Origin: an uncultured Oribacterium sp.
Lineage (GTDB): Bacteria > Bacillota > Clostridia > Lachnospirales > Lachnospiraceae
Assembly (NCBI GenBank): GCA_946413525.1
Contig: CAMKKZ010000004.1
Coordinates: 109,668-173,667, forward strand
Direction: 5' to 3'
DNA length: 64,000 bases
Below the pieces are notes generated by a model. The model saw nothing but the letters and a program-made list of their open reading frames with translations. It had not been told where the DNA came from and ran no database searches. The position numbers and the translations under genes were made by a program. This document shows positions 8,862 through 17,650 of this stretch, one piece after another (positions within the stretch are counted from its first letter, which is position 1; every line of letters starts with the position of its first letter).

Positions 8862-9476
8862 ATGTCGGGATTTCGTCATTTTGTTGTGACTATTACACGT
8901 CTTTCCGGCGCGAAAGGGCATGAGGTCGGGAAGGAGCTTTCCCGGCGGCTAGGCGTCCGGTTTTATGACCGGGAGCTTCTGGAAAAGGCGGCGGAAAGAA
9001 CCGGTGTTGCTTCCGAATATATAGGGTTGAGGGACGAATCGGTGCAGCGACGTTTCCTGGCTCCGCTGTTTGTCATTGAGAACGCGAACGACACTCTGGA
9101 GGACAAGCTTTTTCAGCAGGCCGCGCAGGTGATCCGCGATCTCTATACGAAGGAATCCTGCGTGCTTGTAGGCCGGCTTTCGGATTATATCCTGCGGAAC
9201 GAGAAGGATGTGATTAATGTCTATATCTACGGTCCGGAGGATTACCGGGTGGATAATATCATGCGTCAGAATGGGATTTCGAGGCGGGAGGCACGGCGCA
9301 TTATCCGGGAAAAGGACGCGAACAGGGAGAGTTATTACAAGTTTTATTCCATGAACCAGTGGAACCAGCAGAAAGGAAAGGATATCTGTCTGGATTCGGA
9401 AAGCTTTGGCGTGGAGGGATGTGTCAATATCCTGGAAGCCGCCGTGAAAAGCCGTTTCTTTGAGGCAGAGAGTTAA
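8862..9476 (+). CDS. Cytidylate-kinase-like family protein
   Basis: 204 residues of the Cytidylate_kin2-type P-loop family. Evidence is the N-terminal layout TITRLSGAKGHEVGKELSRRLGVRFYDRELL, broken here as strand, P-loop region and helix, followed by CVLVGRLSDYIL, VYIYGPEDYR and a lid-like IIREKDANRESYYKFYS. Family members usually carry GSGGREIG at the P-loop. Here that position reads SGAKGHEVG, so nucleotide binding may differ. Known members are small cytosolic proteins of uncertain substrate. The ribosome-binding region is GGGAAGGAGCGGG. It stands alone between the ABC operon and a hydrolase. Confidence 0.8.
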   Translation: MSGFRHFVVTITRLSGAKGHEVGKELSRRLGVRFYDRELLEKAAERTGVASEYIGLRDESVQRRFLAPLFVIENANDTLEDKLFQQAAQVIRDLYTKESCVLVGRLSDYILRNEKDVINVYIYGPEDYRVDNIMRQNGISRREARRIIREKDANRESYYKFYSMNQWNQQKGKDICLDSESFGVEGCVNILEAAVKSRFFEAES

Positions 9477-9478
9477 AA

Positions 9479-9509
9479 ACGGCTGGTGTTTGCCCGCCGT
9501 GATTTTTTC
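9479..9509 (+). terminator. Probable terminator after the cytidylate-kinase-like gene
   Basis: ACGGC.GG pairs with CC.GCCGT (one mismatch) across a short loop and is followed by GATTTTTTCT. It begins immediately after the stop at 9476. Confidence 0.6.
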
Positions 9510-9598
9510 TCCTATCAGAGTGGGAGTGATCACTTTGCTTTTGTGACCTTTTGTGACAAGATGATACGGTACCGTGATCGATACGGTTTCTTTGTTTC

Positions 9599-9673
9599 TC
9601 TGTAAGAGTGGATTATAGTCGCTCTGATTCTATGACATGACGAAATTGCATTGGGGCCAGGTCGGCTTGATAA
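9599..9673 (-). repeat. Degenerate family B repeat, minus orientation
   Basis: On the minus strand this reads as a decayed copy of the family B unit (GCCGACTTGCC..GGTTCGCTATGTCAGAA..CAGAGCGG..CCACTCTG). It lies upstream of the hydrolase at 9722. Confidence 0.55.
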
Positions 9674-9721
9674 AGGCAAAGGGATTCCGCAATGTGCAGG
9701 ATATCTGTCGGGGGTGGCATT

Positions 9722-10453
9722 ATGATGAGCAGTGGAAGTTTTGAGGCAATGGAGAAGGTGAGTGTGAACGGTGTGACCCTGCATTATGCCGTGGCTGGGG
9801 AGGGGTATCCTGTCGTGCTTCTGCACGGGAATGGGGAGGACCATCATCTTCTCGATACAGAGACGGAGCAGCTTGTGCAGGCGGGGTACAGGGTTTACGC
9901 GCTTGATTCACGGGGGCATGGGAAAAATGAGCCGATGTCAGAATATCATTATGAAGACATGGCAGAGGATGTGTATCATTTCATAAAAAAGCTTGGGATT
10001 CGGAAGCCGGCTTTGTATGGGCACAGTGATGGCGGGATTATCGCACTGCTGTTGGAAATCCGCCATCCCGGGACTCTGGGAATCATGGCCATCAGCGGAA
10101 CGAACCTGTCGCCGGAGGGGATCGACCGGGATCTTGTCAGGGAGTGGGAGGAGGAAAATAAGGAGTGGAAGGATCCGTTGGTCACACTTATGCTGACAGA
10201 GCCCCATATCAGCCCGGAATCGCTGAGGACAATTTCTATCCCGGTATTGGTCACAGCCGGCGAGTTCGATCTCGTCCTTCGTTCCGAAACGGAAGCGATT
10301 GCCAAAAACATACCGAATGCCACTCTGCGCATCCTGGAAGGCGAGGATCATGGAAGCTATATTGACGGATCCGAAATCATGGGACAGATGCTGATTGATT
10401 TTTTTGGAGGGTTTATCCGCATCATGAGTTCGTCAAAGCCGCATGAAACTTGA
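9722..10453 (+). CDS. Alpha/beta-fold hydrolase
   Basis: Cytosolic alpha/beta hydrolase of about 243 residues. It has the oxyanion-hole region LLHGNGED, LDSRGHGKNE, nucleophile elbow GHSDGG (Ser near residue 102), an acidic residue in TAGEFDLV and a catalytic His in EGEDHGSYI. The start at 9722 is chosen because GGGGGTGG lies 5 bases upstream. An in-frame ATG at 9692 would add ten residues not typical of the fold. No signal peptide. The substrate cannot be inferred. Confidence 0.82.
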   Translation: MMSSGSFEAMEKVSVNGVTLHYAVAGEGYPVVLLHGNGEDHHLLDTETEQLVQAGYRVYALDSRGHGKNEPMSEYHYEDMAEDVYHFIKKLGIRKPALYGHSDGGIIALLLEIRHPGTLGIMAISGTNLSPEGIDRDLVREWEEENKEWKDPLVTLMLTEPHISPESLRTISIPVLVTAGEFDLVLRSETEAIAKNIPNATLRILEGEDHGSYIDGSEIMGQMLIDFFGGFIRIMSSSKPHET

Positions 10454-10529
10454 ATATAGGGCTTGGCATGACAGGAAGGAAATTTGCGGATAAACACTAC
10501 GAAAACTATGTCTGAAAGCGTGGTTTTGA

Positions 10530-10646
10530 TTAAGGAAACGCTGATTTAAGCGTTTCCGGCGTCGAAAATGCATCGCGCAGCGGCAAATTTCCTTTGCATT
10601 TTCGTGTGAATCATCAGAAATGTCGATTCAATCAGCATTTCTTTAA
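10530..10646 (+). repeat. Family D MITE-like element
   Basis: 117-bp element with terminal inverted repeats TTAAGGAAACGCTGATT and AATCAGCATTTCTTTAA (15 of 17 match) and no ORF. The interior (GCGTTTCCGGCGTCGAAAAT and neighbours) recurs at 43389. It ends 22 bp before the secreted esterase gene. Confidence 0.7.
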
Positions 10647-10667
10647 AGAAATTTTGGGAGGTACAAA

Positions 10668-11966
10668 ATGAAAAAGAAAGTTCTGCCGATTCTATTGATG
10701 CTGTCAATGGGACTCTCATTAACAGCATATGCCGGAAAGCCAACAGATGCCGCAGCCGGAACAGAGAAATCGATTGAGAAAGAAAAGAAAGACGTTAAAA
10801 AGAAAGAGAAGAAAAAGAAAGAGACTGAGAAAAAAGAGTCTGAGAAGAAACGGTTCGAGAAGGAAGAGACTGAGAAAGAAGAGACAGAACAGGAAGATGC
10901 GGAAAAGAAAGAGACTGGGAAAGAAGAGATGGAAAGGGTTGAGGCAGATGGAGCCTCCAAATCTGCGCATCTTCTGGCTCATGGATATGAGATGATGGAA
11001 GGTCTGACGGTGCCTGTGGGGATTTCAAATGAAGATTTGGATGCAGAGGACGCAGAACCCAAAAATGCCGAAAAATTGTCTATTGATGGCGCTAGGGGAA
11101 AAGAGAAACTGAATCTGTATGTTTTCCGTCCCGCGAATTACAAGGATGGTGAGAAAACACCGCTTATTTATTTTATTCACGGTGGTGGTTATCAGTTTGG
11201 CAATACCAGCATGGATGAGGATAGGATACAACGAGTGGCGGATGGCTGCAATGCCACGGTTGTTTCTGTTGACTATACGCTTTCCAAGGACCCGGATTAC
11301 AAATATCCCATGGAGCTTGAAGATGTATACGCGGGCTTGCTTTATGTATATGAACATGCGGATGAATTAAATGTGGACAAGGATAATATGGTCATTGAGG
11401 GTGAAAGCGCTGGTGGAGGGCTGACGGCACGTCTGGCTCTTTATAACCGGGACAAGGGAAAGGTTCCCCTGAAAGGGCAGATCCTGATTTATCCTATGCT
11501 CGATTACCGTACCGGTGGCAAAGAGGATATTTACAACAATGAATATGCCGGTGAATTTGTCTGGACAAAGGAGAATAATGTTTCAGGATGGGCGGATTTG
11601 ATTGCGGGACAGGAGAAGGAGCTTAGTGAGGAGGAAATGATCTATTTTTCACCGGCAACCGCAACGGTCGAACAACTGAAAGGACTGCCGGAGACATTCA
11701 TCATCGTCGGCAGCCTTGACCTTTTCTGCGATGAAGACATGGATTATGCCCAGAAGCTGATGCAGGCCGGTGTTTTTACGGAGCTTTATGTAGAACCCGG
11801 AGTTCCTCATGCCTATGAGTATTTGGAGGGAACACCTCAGTCATCCCGTTTATATGAGTTTAGAGACAATGCTGCTGCGCGGATGTTTGGAAGTAATGAT
11901 TATCCAAAAGCTTCTGATGAACAGACTAAATTTGAAGATATATTAAAAAATTTCCAGACTCAGTAA
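10668..11966 (+). CDS. Secreted esterase/lipase (HSL-type alpha/beta hydrolase) with charged linker
   Basis: 432 residues. A signal peptide (MKKKVLPILLMLSMGLSLTAYA) is followed by about 65 residues almost entirely of Lys and Glu, a probable extended or single-helix spacer. The catalytic domain shows the oxyanion motif IHGGGYQFG (near residue 168), VVSVDYTLSKDP, nucleophile elbow GESAGGG (near 246), GSLDLFCDED for the catalytic Asp and VPHAYE for the catalytic His. This is the hormone-sensitive-lipase/acetyl-esterase class. The ribosome-binding site GGGAGG is 7 bases upstream. Substrate unknown. The Lys/Glu spacer is unusual for the family and might bind the wall or surface polymers. Confidence 0.85.
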   Translation: MKKKVLPILLMLSMGLSLTAYAGKPTDAAAGTEKSIEKEKKDVKKKEKKKKETEKKESEKKRFEKEETEKEETEQEDAEKKETGKEEMERVEADGASKSAHLLAHGYEMMEGLTVPVGISNEDLDAEDAEPKNAEKLSIDGARGKEKLNLYVFRPANYKDGEKTPLIYFIHGGGYQFGNTSMDEDRIQRVADGCNATVVSVDYTLSKDPDYKYPMELEDVYAGLLYVYEHADELNVDKDNMVIEGESAGGGLTARLALYNRDKGKVPLKGQILIYPMLDYRTGGKEDIYNNEYAGEFVWTKENNVSGWADLIAGQEKELSEEEMIYFSPATATVEQLKGLPETFIIVGSLDLFCDEDMDYAQKLMQAGVFTELYVEPGVPHAYEYLEGTPQSSRLYEFRDNAAARMFGSNDYPKASDEQTKFEDILKNFQTQ

Positions 11967-12046
11967 GCAGCCAGTATTTTCTTCGGAAGGCTGATGATAT
12001 GAGGGGATGAGCGATTTCTTCGCTGCATTCTAAAACATTTTGTTAT

Positions 12047-12159
12047 ATATATGATTCATCGGTCAAAAGTCTCGATGCATACAGTATAAAGTATTTATCT
12101 CATGGTTTTAACTGCTGGATATGGTATAGCAAAGGACTTTTGACTGGCGAATCATATAT
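12047..12159. repeat. MITE-like long inverted repeat
   Basis: ATATATGATTC..CGGTCAAAAGTC (12047-12071) is repeated inverted at 12135-12159 with about three mismatches, around a 60-bp non-coding interior. It lies downstream of the esterase gene. Confidence 0.75.
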
Positions 12160-12188
12160 CCAGACATCAAAAGTGAAAAAATAACCAG

Positions 12189-12222
12189 ATACCCCGGAGG
12201 ATTTTCGCCGGGGTATTTTTTA
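12189..12222 (+). terminator. Rho-independent terminator downstream of secreted esterase
   Basis: Perfect 9-bp stem ATACCCCGG/CCGGGGTAT with a 10-base loop, followed by TTTTTTAT. It is about 220 bp after the esterase stop, with the inverted-repeat element between them. Confidence 0.85.
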
Positions 12223-12264
12223 TTGCGAAGTCGCCGGAGATGCTTCCTGTCTTTTCTTCTTTTA

Positions 12265-12630
12265 TACGATGTATTCTGCCCATTAAAATTACGATAGTAG
12301 CTGTCTTTTGTATTTTTGGCTTTGCGCGATGTATCTTTGCCTCTGGACTAACAGCCGTGGTAATCCGAATGCTGGAATATCTTTTTCTGTTGCAGGGGTG
12401 CAGGGAAAGAGAATATGACGATAAATTTTTTCCAGTACCCCAATTTTTCGTAAAGGCAATCCGAATTAGATAATAGCAGCAAAAAGAGCAGGGCATTGAA
12501 TGAAATGTTCCTTTGAAAGGCTCCGCTACTGTGGGGCAATGCCGCAGAGAACTGCGGGCTTCCCCAATAGCGTGTAAGTAAACAAAATAAACAGGACAAA
12601 GCAAATTAACCAAACAAACGGAACAAAAAA
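12265..12630 (+). promoter_or_regulatory. Orphan copy of the structured leader (L1)
   Basis: This 366-bp segment is almost identical to 13992-14358, the region before the secreted repeat-protein gene at 14419. Here no such gene follows. Instead a 135-bp element (12633) and the 3' end of the nuclease gene follow. It contains the hairpin TGGGG..CCGCAG-AGAA-CTGCGG..CCCCA at 12532-12566. Best explained as a leader whose gene was lost during tandem duplication. Confidence 0.7.
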
Positions 12631-12632
12631 GA

Positions 12633-12767
12633 GTTACTACTCAGGTAGCCGATTGCACTTGCTGCGAGCGGCGTACAAAAAAGCAGAAAAATCAGCAAAA
12701 GAAGCATGGGAATGCTCATAAGTGCAGCGTCTTTTGCCGTAACTGCTCAGGGAACCTGAGCAGTTAC
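12633..12767. repeat. 135-bp element ending in a perfect palindrome, copy 1
   Basis: It starts GTTACTACTCAGG and ends with GTAACTGCTCAGG-GAA-CCTGAGCAGTTAC (12739-12767, 13-bp perfect stem). Its two ends are near-inverted copies of each other. A nearly identical element is at 16303-16437. Both sit directly downstream of a nuclease gene stop. Confidence 0.75.
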
Positions 12768-12791
12768 CTGAAAACTTCTCATCTCCCGGCT

Positions 12792-13808
12792 TTATGCCGG
12801 AACTGAACCAATCACGTATTCGTTGGCTTTTTCCTGCGAGAGACCATATTTTGTCATTAATCGTTCTGCAATTTCTCGATCACTTTTTCCGTCATCCCGC
12901 ATGGTTTCTATAGTACCGAGAATTTTTCCCGTAGAAAGACCCTGGGAAAGACCCTGGGAAAGACCTTGGGAAAGACCTTCTCTCATCTGCTCATTCCCAT
13001 AGGTGACCCAGTCCATGCGGTCGAATTTCTCCTGAATCAGCATGTTCTGCACCTCCTTATCCTGTGCCATGGCTAACGCCTCTGCCCGGATATCAAGAAG
13101 CTTGACGTTTTTCTCCGCCTCTTCGCTCACCTTGACATCATTCACATCCGCAATCATTGACAGCCATAACTGCAGCTCATCTGGTTTGTCATCTTCTGCC
13201 TCCGCATTTCTCTCCTGAGTGAACTGTTCCAGGCACTTGTCGAGCTGGACGTAAATCATCTTCGCTTTTGTCGGATAGGAAAGACCCGTGTCGGCCGTCA
13301 TTCTGATAAAACGGTGAATGTATTTATCGCAGGCTTTATCATATTCCTTAAATGCCTTCGGACTCTCTGCCATCAATACGATAATGACAGCTTCCTTCAC
13401 TGCTGTGTAATCCAGGTCACTTTTTGTCTGGCCTTCGGTTACAGAATACTGAAGAAGCAACATCTCTGAAGCGTATAGTTCTACCCTGGTAAATATAAAA
13501 TCTTGTTTCACTTTCTGTATCTCTACATCGGAAATGCGCCGGTCTTTCAGCCATGAGGGAATGTCCGTTATCATGCTCTTGGAATGAAGGGACTGTTTAA
13601 TGCTCTCATTTCCGGCGCTGGAGGCCACATCGATGGTATCGTCTTTCGAGATGCCCCGCATCAAAAAGTTCAGGCGATCCGGGTGTACATCCGGGTTGAA
13701 AATTCTCTTTGCTATGATGTCCGAATGAAGCGGGGGCAGGGCGGCGCCGGAGAGGATCGCTCGGATCTGCTCCTGCTCCTTAACCGGCAATCCTTCAAGG
13801 TTCCTCAT
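12792..13808 (-). CDS. Rpn/PD-(D/E)XK nuclease family protein, copy 1
   Basis: 338-residue protein of the Rpn recombination-promoting nuclease / PDDEXK-transposase type. Visible are PPLHSDIIAKRIFNPDVHPDRL (split: conserved opening with K-R-I-F), a core strand ending RRISDVEIQ that supplies the D-x-(E)-x-Q nuclease residues, a mostly helical middle, and the C-terminal GKSDREIAERLMTKYGLSQEKA segment that resembles a small helix-turn-helix. A low-complexity GLSQ repeat (three GLSQ plus GLST) sits near residue 288. The ribosome-binding site AGGAGGTGA precedes the start. Nearly identical to the copy at 16462, which implies recent duplication or gene conversion. In known Rpn proteins the nuclease promotes RecA-independent recombination. 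Whether this one is active is not known. Confidence 0.82.
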   Translation of the reverse strand: MRNLEGLPVKEQEQIRAILSGAALPPLHSDIIAKRIFNPDVHPDRLNFLMRGISKDDTIDVASSAGNESIKQSLHSKSMITDIPSWLKDRRISDVEIQKVKQDFIFTRVELYASEMLLLQYSVTEGQTKSDLDYTAVKEAVIIVLMAESPKAFKEYDKACDKYIHRFIRMTADTGLSYPTKAKMIYVQLDKCLEQFTQERNAEAEDDKPDELQLWLSMIADVNDVKVSEEAEKNVKLLDIRAEALAMAQDKEVQNMLIQEKFDRMDWVTYGNEQMREGLSQGLSQGLSQGLSTGKILGTIETMRDDGKSDREIAERLMTKYGLSQEKANEYVIGSVPA

Positions 13809-13991
13809 TGGCTGTAATCACCTCCTGATTAATTTTATAGTTTAATTCTAACACAAGAAAGGATTCGTATCCATGGTAATTTTTGCTGCCGAATGAGCAT
13901 TCTTTTTTTCCCTTACGTTATGTATTCTGCAAAGAGGCATTCCATGTCAAGGCCAGGGGGATTTTCCCGCATGCCAGGGATTTTTTTCTCG

Positions 13992-14358
13992 TACGATGTT
14001 ATTCTGCCCATTAAAACCACGATAGTAGCTGTCTTTTGTATTTTTGGTTTTGCCCGATGTATCTTTGCCTCTGGACTAACAGCCGTGGTAATCCGAATGC
14101 TGGAATATCTTTTTCTGTTGCAGGGGTGCAGGGAAAGAGAATATGACGATAAATTTTTTCCAGTACCCCAATTTTTCGTAAAGGCAATCCGAATTAGATA
14201 ATAGCAGCAAAAAGAGCAGGACAGCGAAGGAAATCTTCATCTGAAAGGCTCCGCTGCTGTGGGGCAATGCCGCAGAGAACTGCGGGCTTCCCCAATAGCG
14301 TGTAAGGAAACAAAATAAACAGGACAAAGCAAATTAACCAAACAAACGGAACAAAAAA
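13992..14358 (+). promoter_or_regulatory. Structured leader (L2) of the secreted repeat-protein gene
   Basis: Conserved 367-bp upstream region shared with L1 (12265) and partly with L3 (17721). It includes a hairpin at 14260-14294 (TGGGG, CCGCAG, loop AGAA, CTGCGG, CCCCA). A weak TTTTCG-18 bp-GATAAT promoter-like pair lies near 14170-14200. The gene starts 60 bp downstream. Fifty-plus bases before the leader contain nothing recognised. Confidence 0.55.
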
Positions 14359-14418
14359 ACAGAAATTACAGGAAAGCACGGGCTTGAGAAAGATGCCTGA
14401 AACTGAAAGGAGAAGATT

Positions 14419-15912
14419 ATGAAAAAGCAGTTTACAGTTGTGAGCGTTGCGGCGGCTATGGCACTTGCGGCAGGCATTACCGCATTCGCGGCACCCGGTA
14501 TGGGGGCAGGCTTTGGGAACAGGAATTTTTCCAATTCTTCCATGGGAAATGCGTCTATGGGCAATGTTTCCATGATGGATAATGGAAGAGGAGATGCAGA
14601 CAGAGGGGGTGCAGGCAGAGAGGACGCAGGCAGAGCAAATGATGCCGCCGTGGGAAATGCGGCAGCCGGCAGGGATTTAATGGATATGGGCAGATCGATT
14701 GATACAGGCAAGGCTGTTGATGATCAGAAGGATGCCGGAAATACAAAGGCTGCTGATGATAAAAGGGATGTTGAAAACGCAAAGACTGATGAAAAGAGGG
14801 ATATCGGAAGCGCAAAGGGTTTTGATGACAAAAATTCTGATGATGCAAAAGCGGTTGATAATGAGAAGAATTCCAATCAGGACAAAATCCCGGATGGAGA
14901 CATGAAGGGTATTGGATCAGGAATGTTGAATCGTGGACAGGAAGGTCTTGGGCAGATGCAGGCGCCTCCTGCGAGCGGACAGAATGACAGCCAGGGTGGT
15001 TCCGGTCAGATGCAGGCAGCTCCTGCAGGCGCGCAGAACGGCGGTCAGGGCGGCTTTGGCCAGATGCAGGCACCCCCGATGGATGCGCAAAACGGTGGTC
15101 AGGGTGGAATGAATCAGATGCATGCACCTGGCAGAAAGACGGATGAGGAAGCATTAAGCGAGAAAAATGAAAAGCCAGAGCTTCCGGAGGGCGTTTCCGC
15201 CCCGGAGGACATTTCTGTCCAGAAGGAAAGTGTCGGGGCTGATGATGATGATGAGTCTGACAGCAGTGATGCCCAAAAGGAACTTCCTCCGATGGCAGAG
15301 GAAAAGGGGGGCTTTGGGGCAGGAATGATGAATAGCGGCCAAGGCGGCAACGGCCAGATGCAGCTTCCTCCTATGGATGGGCAGAATGGCGACCAGAATG
15401 GCAGCCCGAACGGCGGTCAGGACGGCTTTGGCCAGATGCAGCTTCCTCCTATGGACGGCCAGAATGGTGGTCAGAACGGAATGGGTCAGATGCAGGCCCC
15501 TCCGATGGACGTGCAGAATGGCGGGCAAGGTGGTTTTGGCCAGATGCAGGCACCCCCTGTGGATGCGCAGAACGGTGGCCAGAGCGGCAACGGCCTGATG
15601 CAGTCTCCTGAAAGGAAGACGGATGAGGAAGCATTGAGCGAGAATAACGAAAAGCCGGAGCTTCCTGAGGGCGTTTCCGCCCCGGAGGACATTCCGGCTC
15701 GGGAAGAGGGAGATGACAATGCGACAGGGGATTCCATTCAGAGACCCATTATCCCCGGCTTTGGTCAGGCTGCCGCGGGAGAAGGCTTCGGCCCCGGATT
15801 TCGGATTGGAAGGAAAGCGGATCAGGAAGCAATGAAAGAAGGCAATGCCCGTCCTGAGCTTCCGGCAGGCGTTACGGAAAGCGCAGCGGAAGAGGATGCT
15901 GCGGCGAAATAA
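14419..15912 (+). CDS. Secreted Gln/Gly/Met-repeat protein, paralogue 1
   Basis: 497 residues, family not recognised. A signal peptide (MKKQFTVVSVAAAMALAAGITAFA) leads to a fully low-complexity exported protein. After a Met/Asn/Gly and Asp/Lys-rich stretch come many units close to GGQGGFGQMQAPPMDAQN. These are punctuated by three copies of a charged module (RKTDEEALSEKNEKPELPEG), at about residues 240, 395 and 465, the last degenerate. No cysteine, no LPXTG anchor and no catalytic signature. The ribosome-binding site AAAGGAGAAG is close to the ATG. It is flanked by Rpn-type nuclease genes on the opposite strand and preceded by a conserved leader. A matrix, adhesive or polymer-binding role is possible but unproven. 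Confidence 0.75.
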   Translation: MKKQFTVVSVAAAMALAAGITAFAAPGMGAGFGNRNFSNSSMGNASMGNVSMMDNGRGDADRGGAGREDAGRANDAAVGNAAAGRDLMDMGRSIDTGKAVDDQKDAGNTKAADDKRDVENAKTDEKRDIGSAKGFDDKNSDDAKAVDNEKNSNQDKIPDGDMKGIGSGMLNRGQEGLGQMQAPPASGQNDSQGGSGQMQAAPAGAQNGGQGGFGQMQAPPMDAQNGGQGGMNQMHAPGRKTDEEALSEKNEKPELPEGVSAPEDISVQKESVGADDDDESDSSDAQKELPPMAEEKGGFGAGMMNSGQGGNGQMQLPPMDGQNGDQNGSPNGGQDGFGQMQLPPMDGQNGGQNGMGQMQAPPMDVQNGGQGGFGQMQAPPVDAQNGGQSGNGLMQSPERKTDEEALSENNEKPELPEGVSAPEDIPAREEGDDNATGDSIQRPIIPGFGQAAAGEGFGPGFRIGRKADQEAMKEGNARPELPAGVTESAAEEDAAAK

Positions 15913-15972
15913 TGCGGATGACCATGGGACAATCGTTGCAATAATGGGTTGGTCATGAGCAAATAAGGATAT

Positions 15973-16110
15973 AAGTATGAAAGGATCTTTCATACTTGTC
16001 ATGGGACCCTGCCCCACAAATGAAGCATGAAAGATTCCTTTCATACTTCATTTGTGCCGCTGTCGCAACACAAATAGGACTCAATGCCTGCGGCATCAAG
16101 TCAAAGCATG
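15973..16110 (+). repeat. Family A structured repeat, copy 2
   Basis: AGTATGAAAGGATCTTTCATACTT begins the element (shown in two parts: AGTATGAAAGG, then ATCTTTCATACTT). A second such hairpin, the CATTTGTG/CACAAAT hairpin and the ATGCC-TGC-GGCAT hairpin follow. It sits downstream of the secreted repeat-protein gene. Confidence 0.8.
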
Positions 16111-16149
16111 GCCACAATAATGATGGAAAATGTGCCAACCAGGCAAATG

Positions 16150-16203
16150 TTTTCAGCCCTGCAAACACCGGATTATCGTTTCCGGCTTTTGCGGGGCTGA
16201 AAA
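16150..16203 (+). terminator. Long hairpin downstream of repeat-protein gene 1
   Basis: TTTTCAGCCCTGCAAA pairs with TTTTGCGGGGCTGAAAA around an inner CCGGA/TCCGG stem. It lacks a T tract on the + strand, so it may be a processing or stability hairpin. The same structure follows the second paralogue at 19730. Confidence 0.6.
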
Positions 16204-16302
16204 GCTGCTGCGTTTTAAAATGCTGAGAAATGCTGATTAAGCAGCATTTCATGTTAATAACTCATTTTGATACTGAACTTGCCGTTCATGGTTTCTGAAA
16301 AC

Positions 16303-16437
16303 GTTACTACTCAGGTAGCCGCTTGCACTTGCTGCGAGCGGCGTAAAAAAAAGCAGAAAAACCAGCAAAAGAAGCATGGGAATGCGCGTAAGTGCAGCGT
16401 CTTTTGCCGTAACTGCTCAGGGAACCTGAGCAGTTAC
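16303..16437. repeat. 135-bp palindrome-ended element, copy 2
   Basis: Nearly identical to 12633-12767, 3670 bp away, with the same perfect 13-bp palindrome at 16409-16437. Part of the tandem duplication unit. Confidence 0.75.
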
Positions 16438-16461
16438 CTGAAAACTTCTCATCTCCCGGTT

Positions 16462-17466
16462 TTATGCCGGAACTGAACCGATCACGTATTCATCGGCTTT
16501 TTCCTGCGAGAGACCATATTTTGTCATTAATCGTTCTGCAATTTCCCGATCACTTTTTCCGTCATCCCGCATGGTTTCTATAGTGCCGAGAATTTTTCCC
16601 GTAGAAAGACCCTGGGAAAGACCCTGGGAAAGACCTTCTCTCATCTGCTCATTCCCATAGGTGACCCAGTCCATGCGGTCGAATTTCTCCTGAATCAGCA
16701 TGTTCTGCACCTCCTTATCCTGTGCCATGGCTAACGCCTCTGCCCGGATATCAAGAAGCTTGACGTTTTTCTCCGCCTCTTCGCTCACCTTGACATCATT
16801 CACATCCGCAATCATTGACAGCCATAACTGCAGCTCATCTGGTTTGTCATCTTCTGCCTCCGCATTTCTCTCCTGAGTGAACTGTTCCAGGCACTTGTCG
16901 AGCTGGACGTAAATCATCTTCGCTTTTGTCGGATAGGAAAGACCCGTGTCGGCCGTCATTCTGATAAAACGGTGAATGTATTTATCGCAGGCTTTATCAT
17001 ATTCCTTAAATGCCTTCGGACTCTCTGCCATCAATACGATAATGACAGCTTCCTTCACTGCTGTGTAATCCAGGTCACTTTTTGTCTGGCCTTCGGTTAC
17101 AGAATACTGAAGAAGCAACATCTCTGAAGCGTATAGTTCTACCCTGGTAAATATAAAATCTTGTTTCACTTTCTGTATCTCTACATCGGAAATGCGCCGG
17201 TCTTTCAGCCATGAGGGAATGTCCGTTATCATGCTCTTGGAATGAAGGGACTGTTTAATGCTCTCATTTCCGGCGCTGGAGGCCACATCGATGGTATCGT
17301 CTTTCGAGATGCCCCGCATCAAAAAGTTCAGGCGATCCGGGTGTACATCCGGGTTGAAAATTCTCTTTGCTATGATGTCCGAATGAAGCGGAGGCAGGGC
17401 GGCGCCGGAGAGGATCGCTCGGATCTGCTCCTGCTCCTTAATTGGCAATCCTTCAAGATTCCTCAT
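16462..17466 (-). CDS. Rpn/PD-(D/E)XK nuclease family protein, copy 2
   Basis: 334 residues, almost identical to the protein at 12792. The visible differences are one fewer GLSQ unit, a few DNA changes near the start, and Asp for Asn near the C-terminus (KADEY against KANEY). It has the same nuclease-core residues (DVEIQ) and the same ribosome-binding site AGGAGGTGA. It is on the opposite strand to the secreted repeat-protein genes on each side, 3658 bp from copy 1. Confidence 0.82.
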   Translation of the reverse strand: MRNLEGLPIKEQEQIRAILSGAALPPLHSDIIAKRIFNPDVHPDRLNFLMRGISKDDTIDVASSAGNESIKQSLHSKSMITDIPSWLKDRRISDVEIQKVKQDFIFTRVELYASEMLLLQYSVTEGQTKSDLDYTAVKEAVIIVLMAESPKAFKEYDKACDKYIHRFIRMTADTGLSYPTKAKMIYVQLDKCLEQFTQERNAEAEDDKPDELQLWLSMIADVNDVKVSEEAEKNVKLLDIRAEALAMAQDKEVQNMLIQEKFDRMDWVTYGNEQMREGLSQGLSQGLSTGKILGTIETMRDDGKSDREIAERLMTKYGLSQEKADEYVIGSVPA

Positions 17467-17650
17467 TGGCTGTAATCACCTCCTGATTAATAATATAGTT
17501 TGATTCTAGCACAAGAATGGCTTCAAATCCATGGTGATTTTTGTTGCTGAAGGAGCATTCTTCTCAGTTTTGCTGGAACGAAGCTTCCAGGCTGCTTTTT
17601 GCTCCGAAAGGACGAGTATTGAATGCCGGGAGATCTTTTTTTGCAAAGGA

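Noticed and set aside
12167..12613. 148-codon minus-strand frame in the orphan leader
   Set aside because: Not kept as a comparable frame in the L2 and L3 copies (other lengths and ends), while the RNA hairpin is kept; treated as non-coding.
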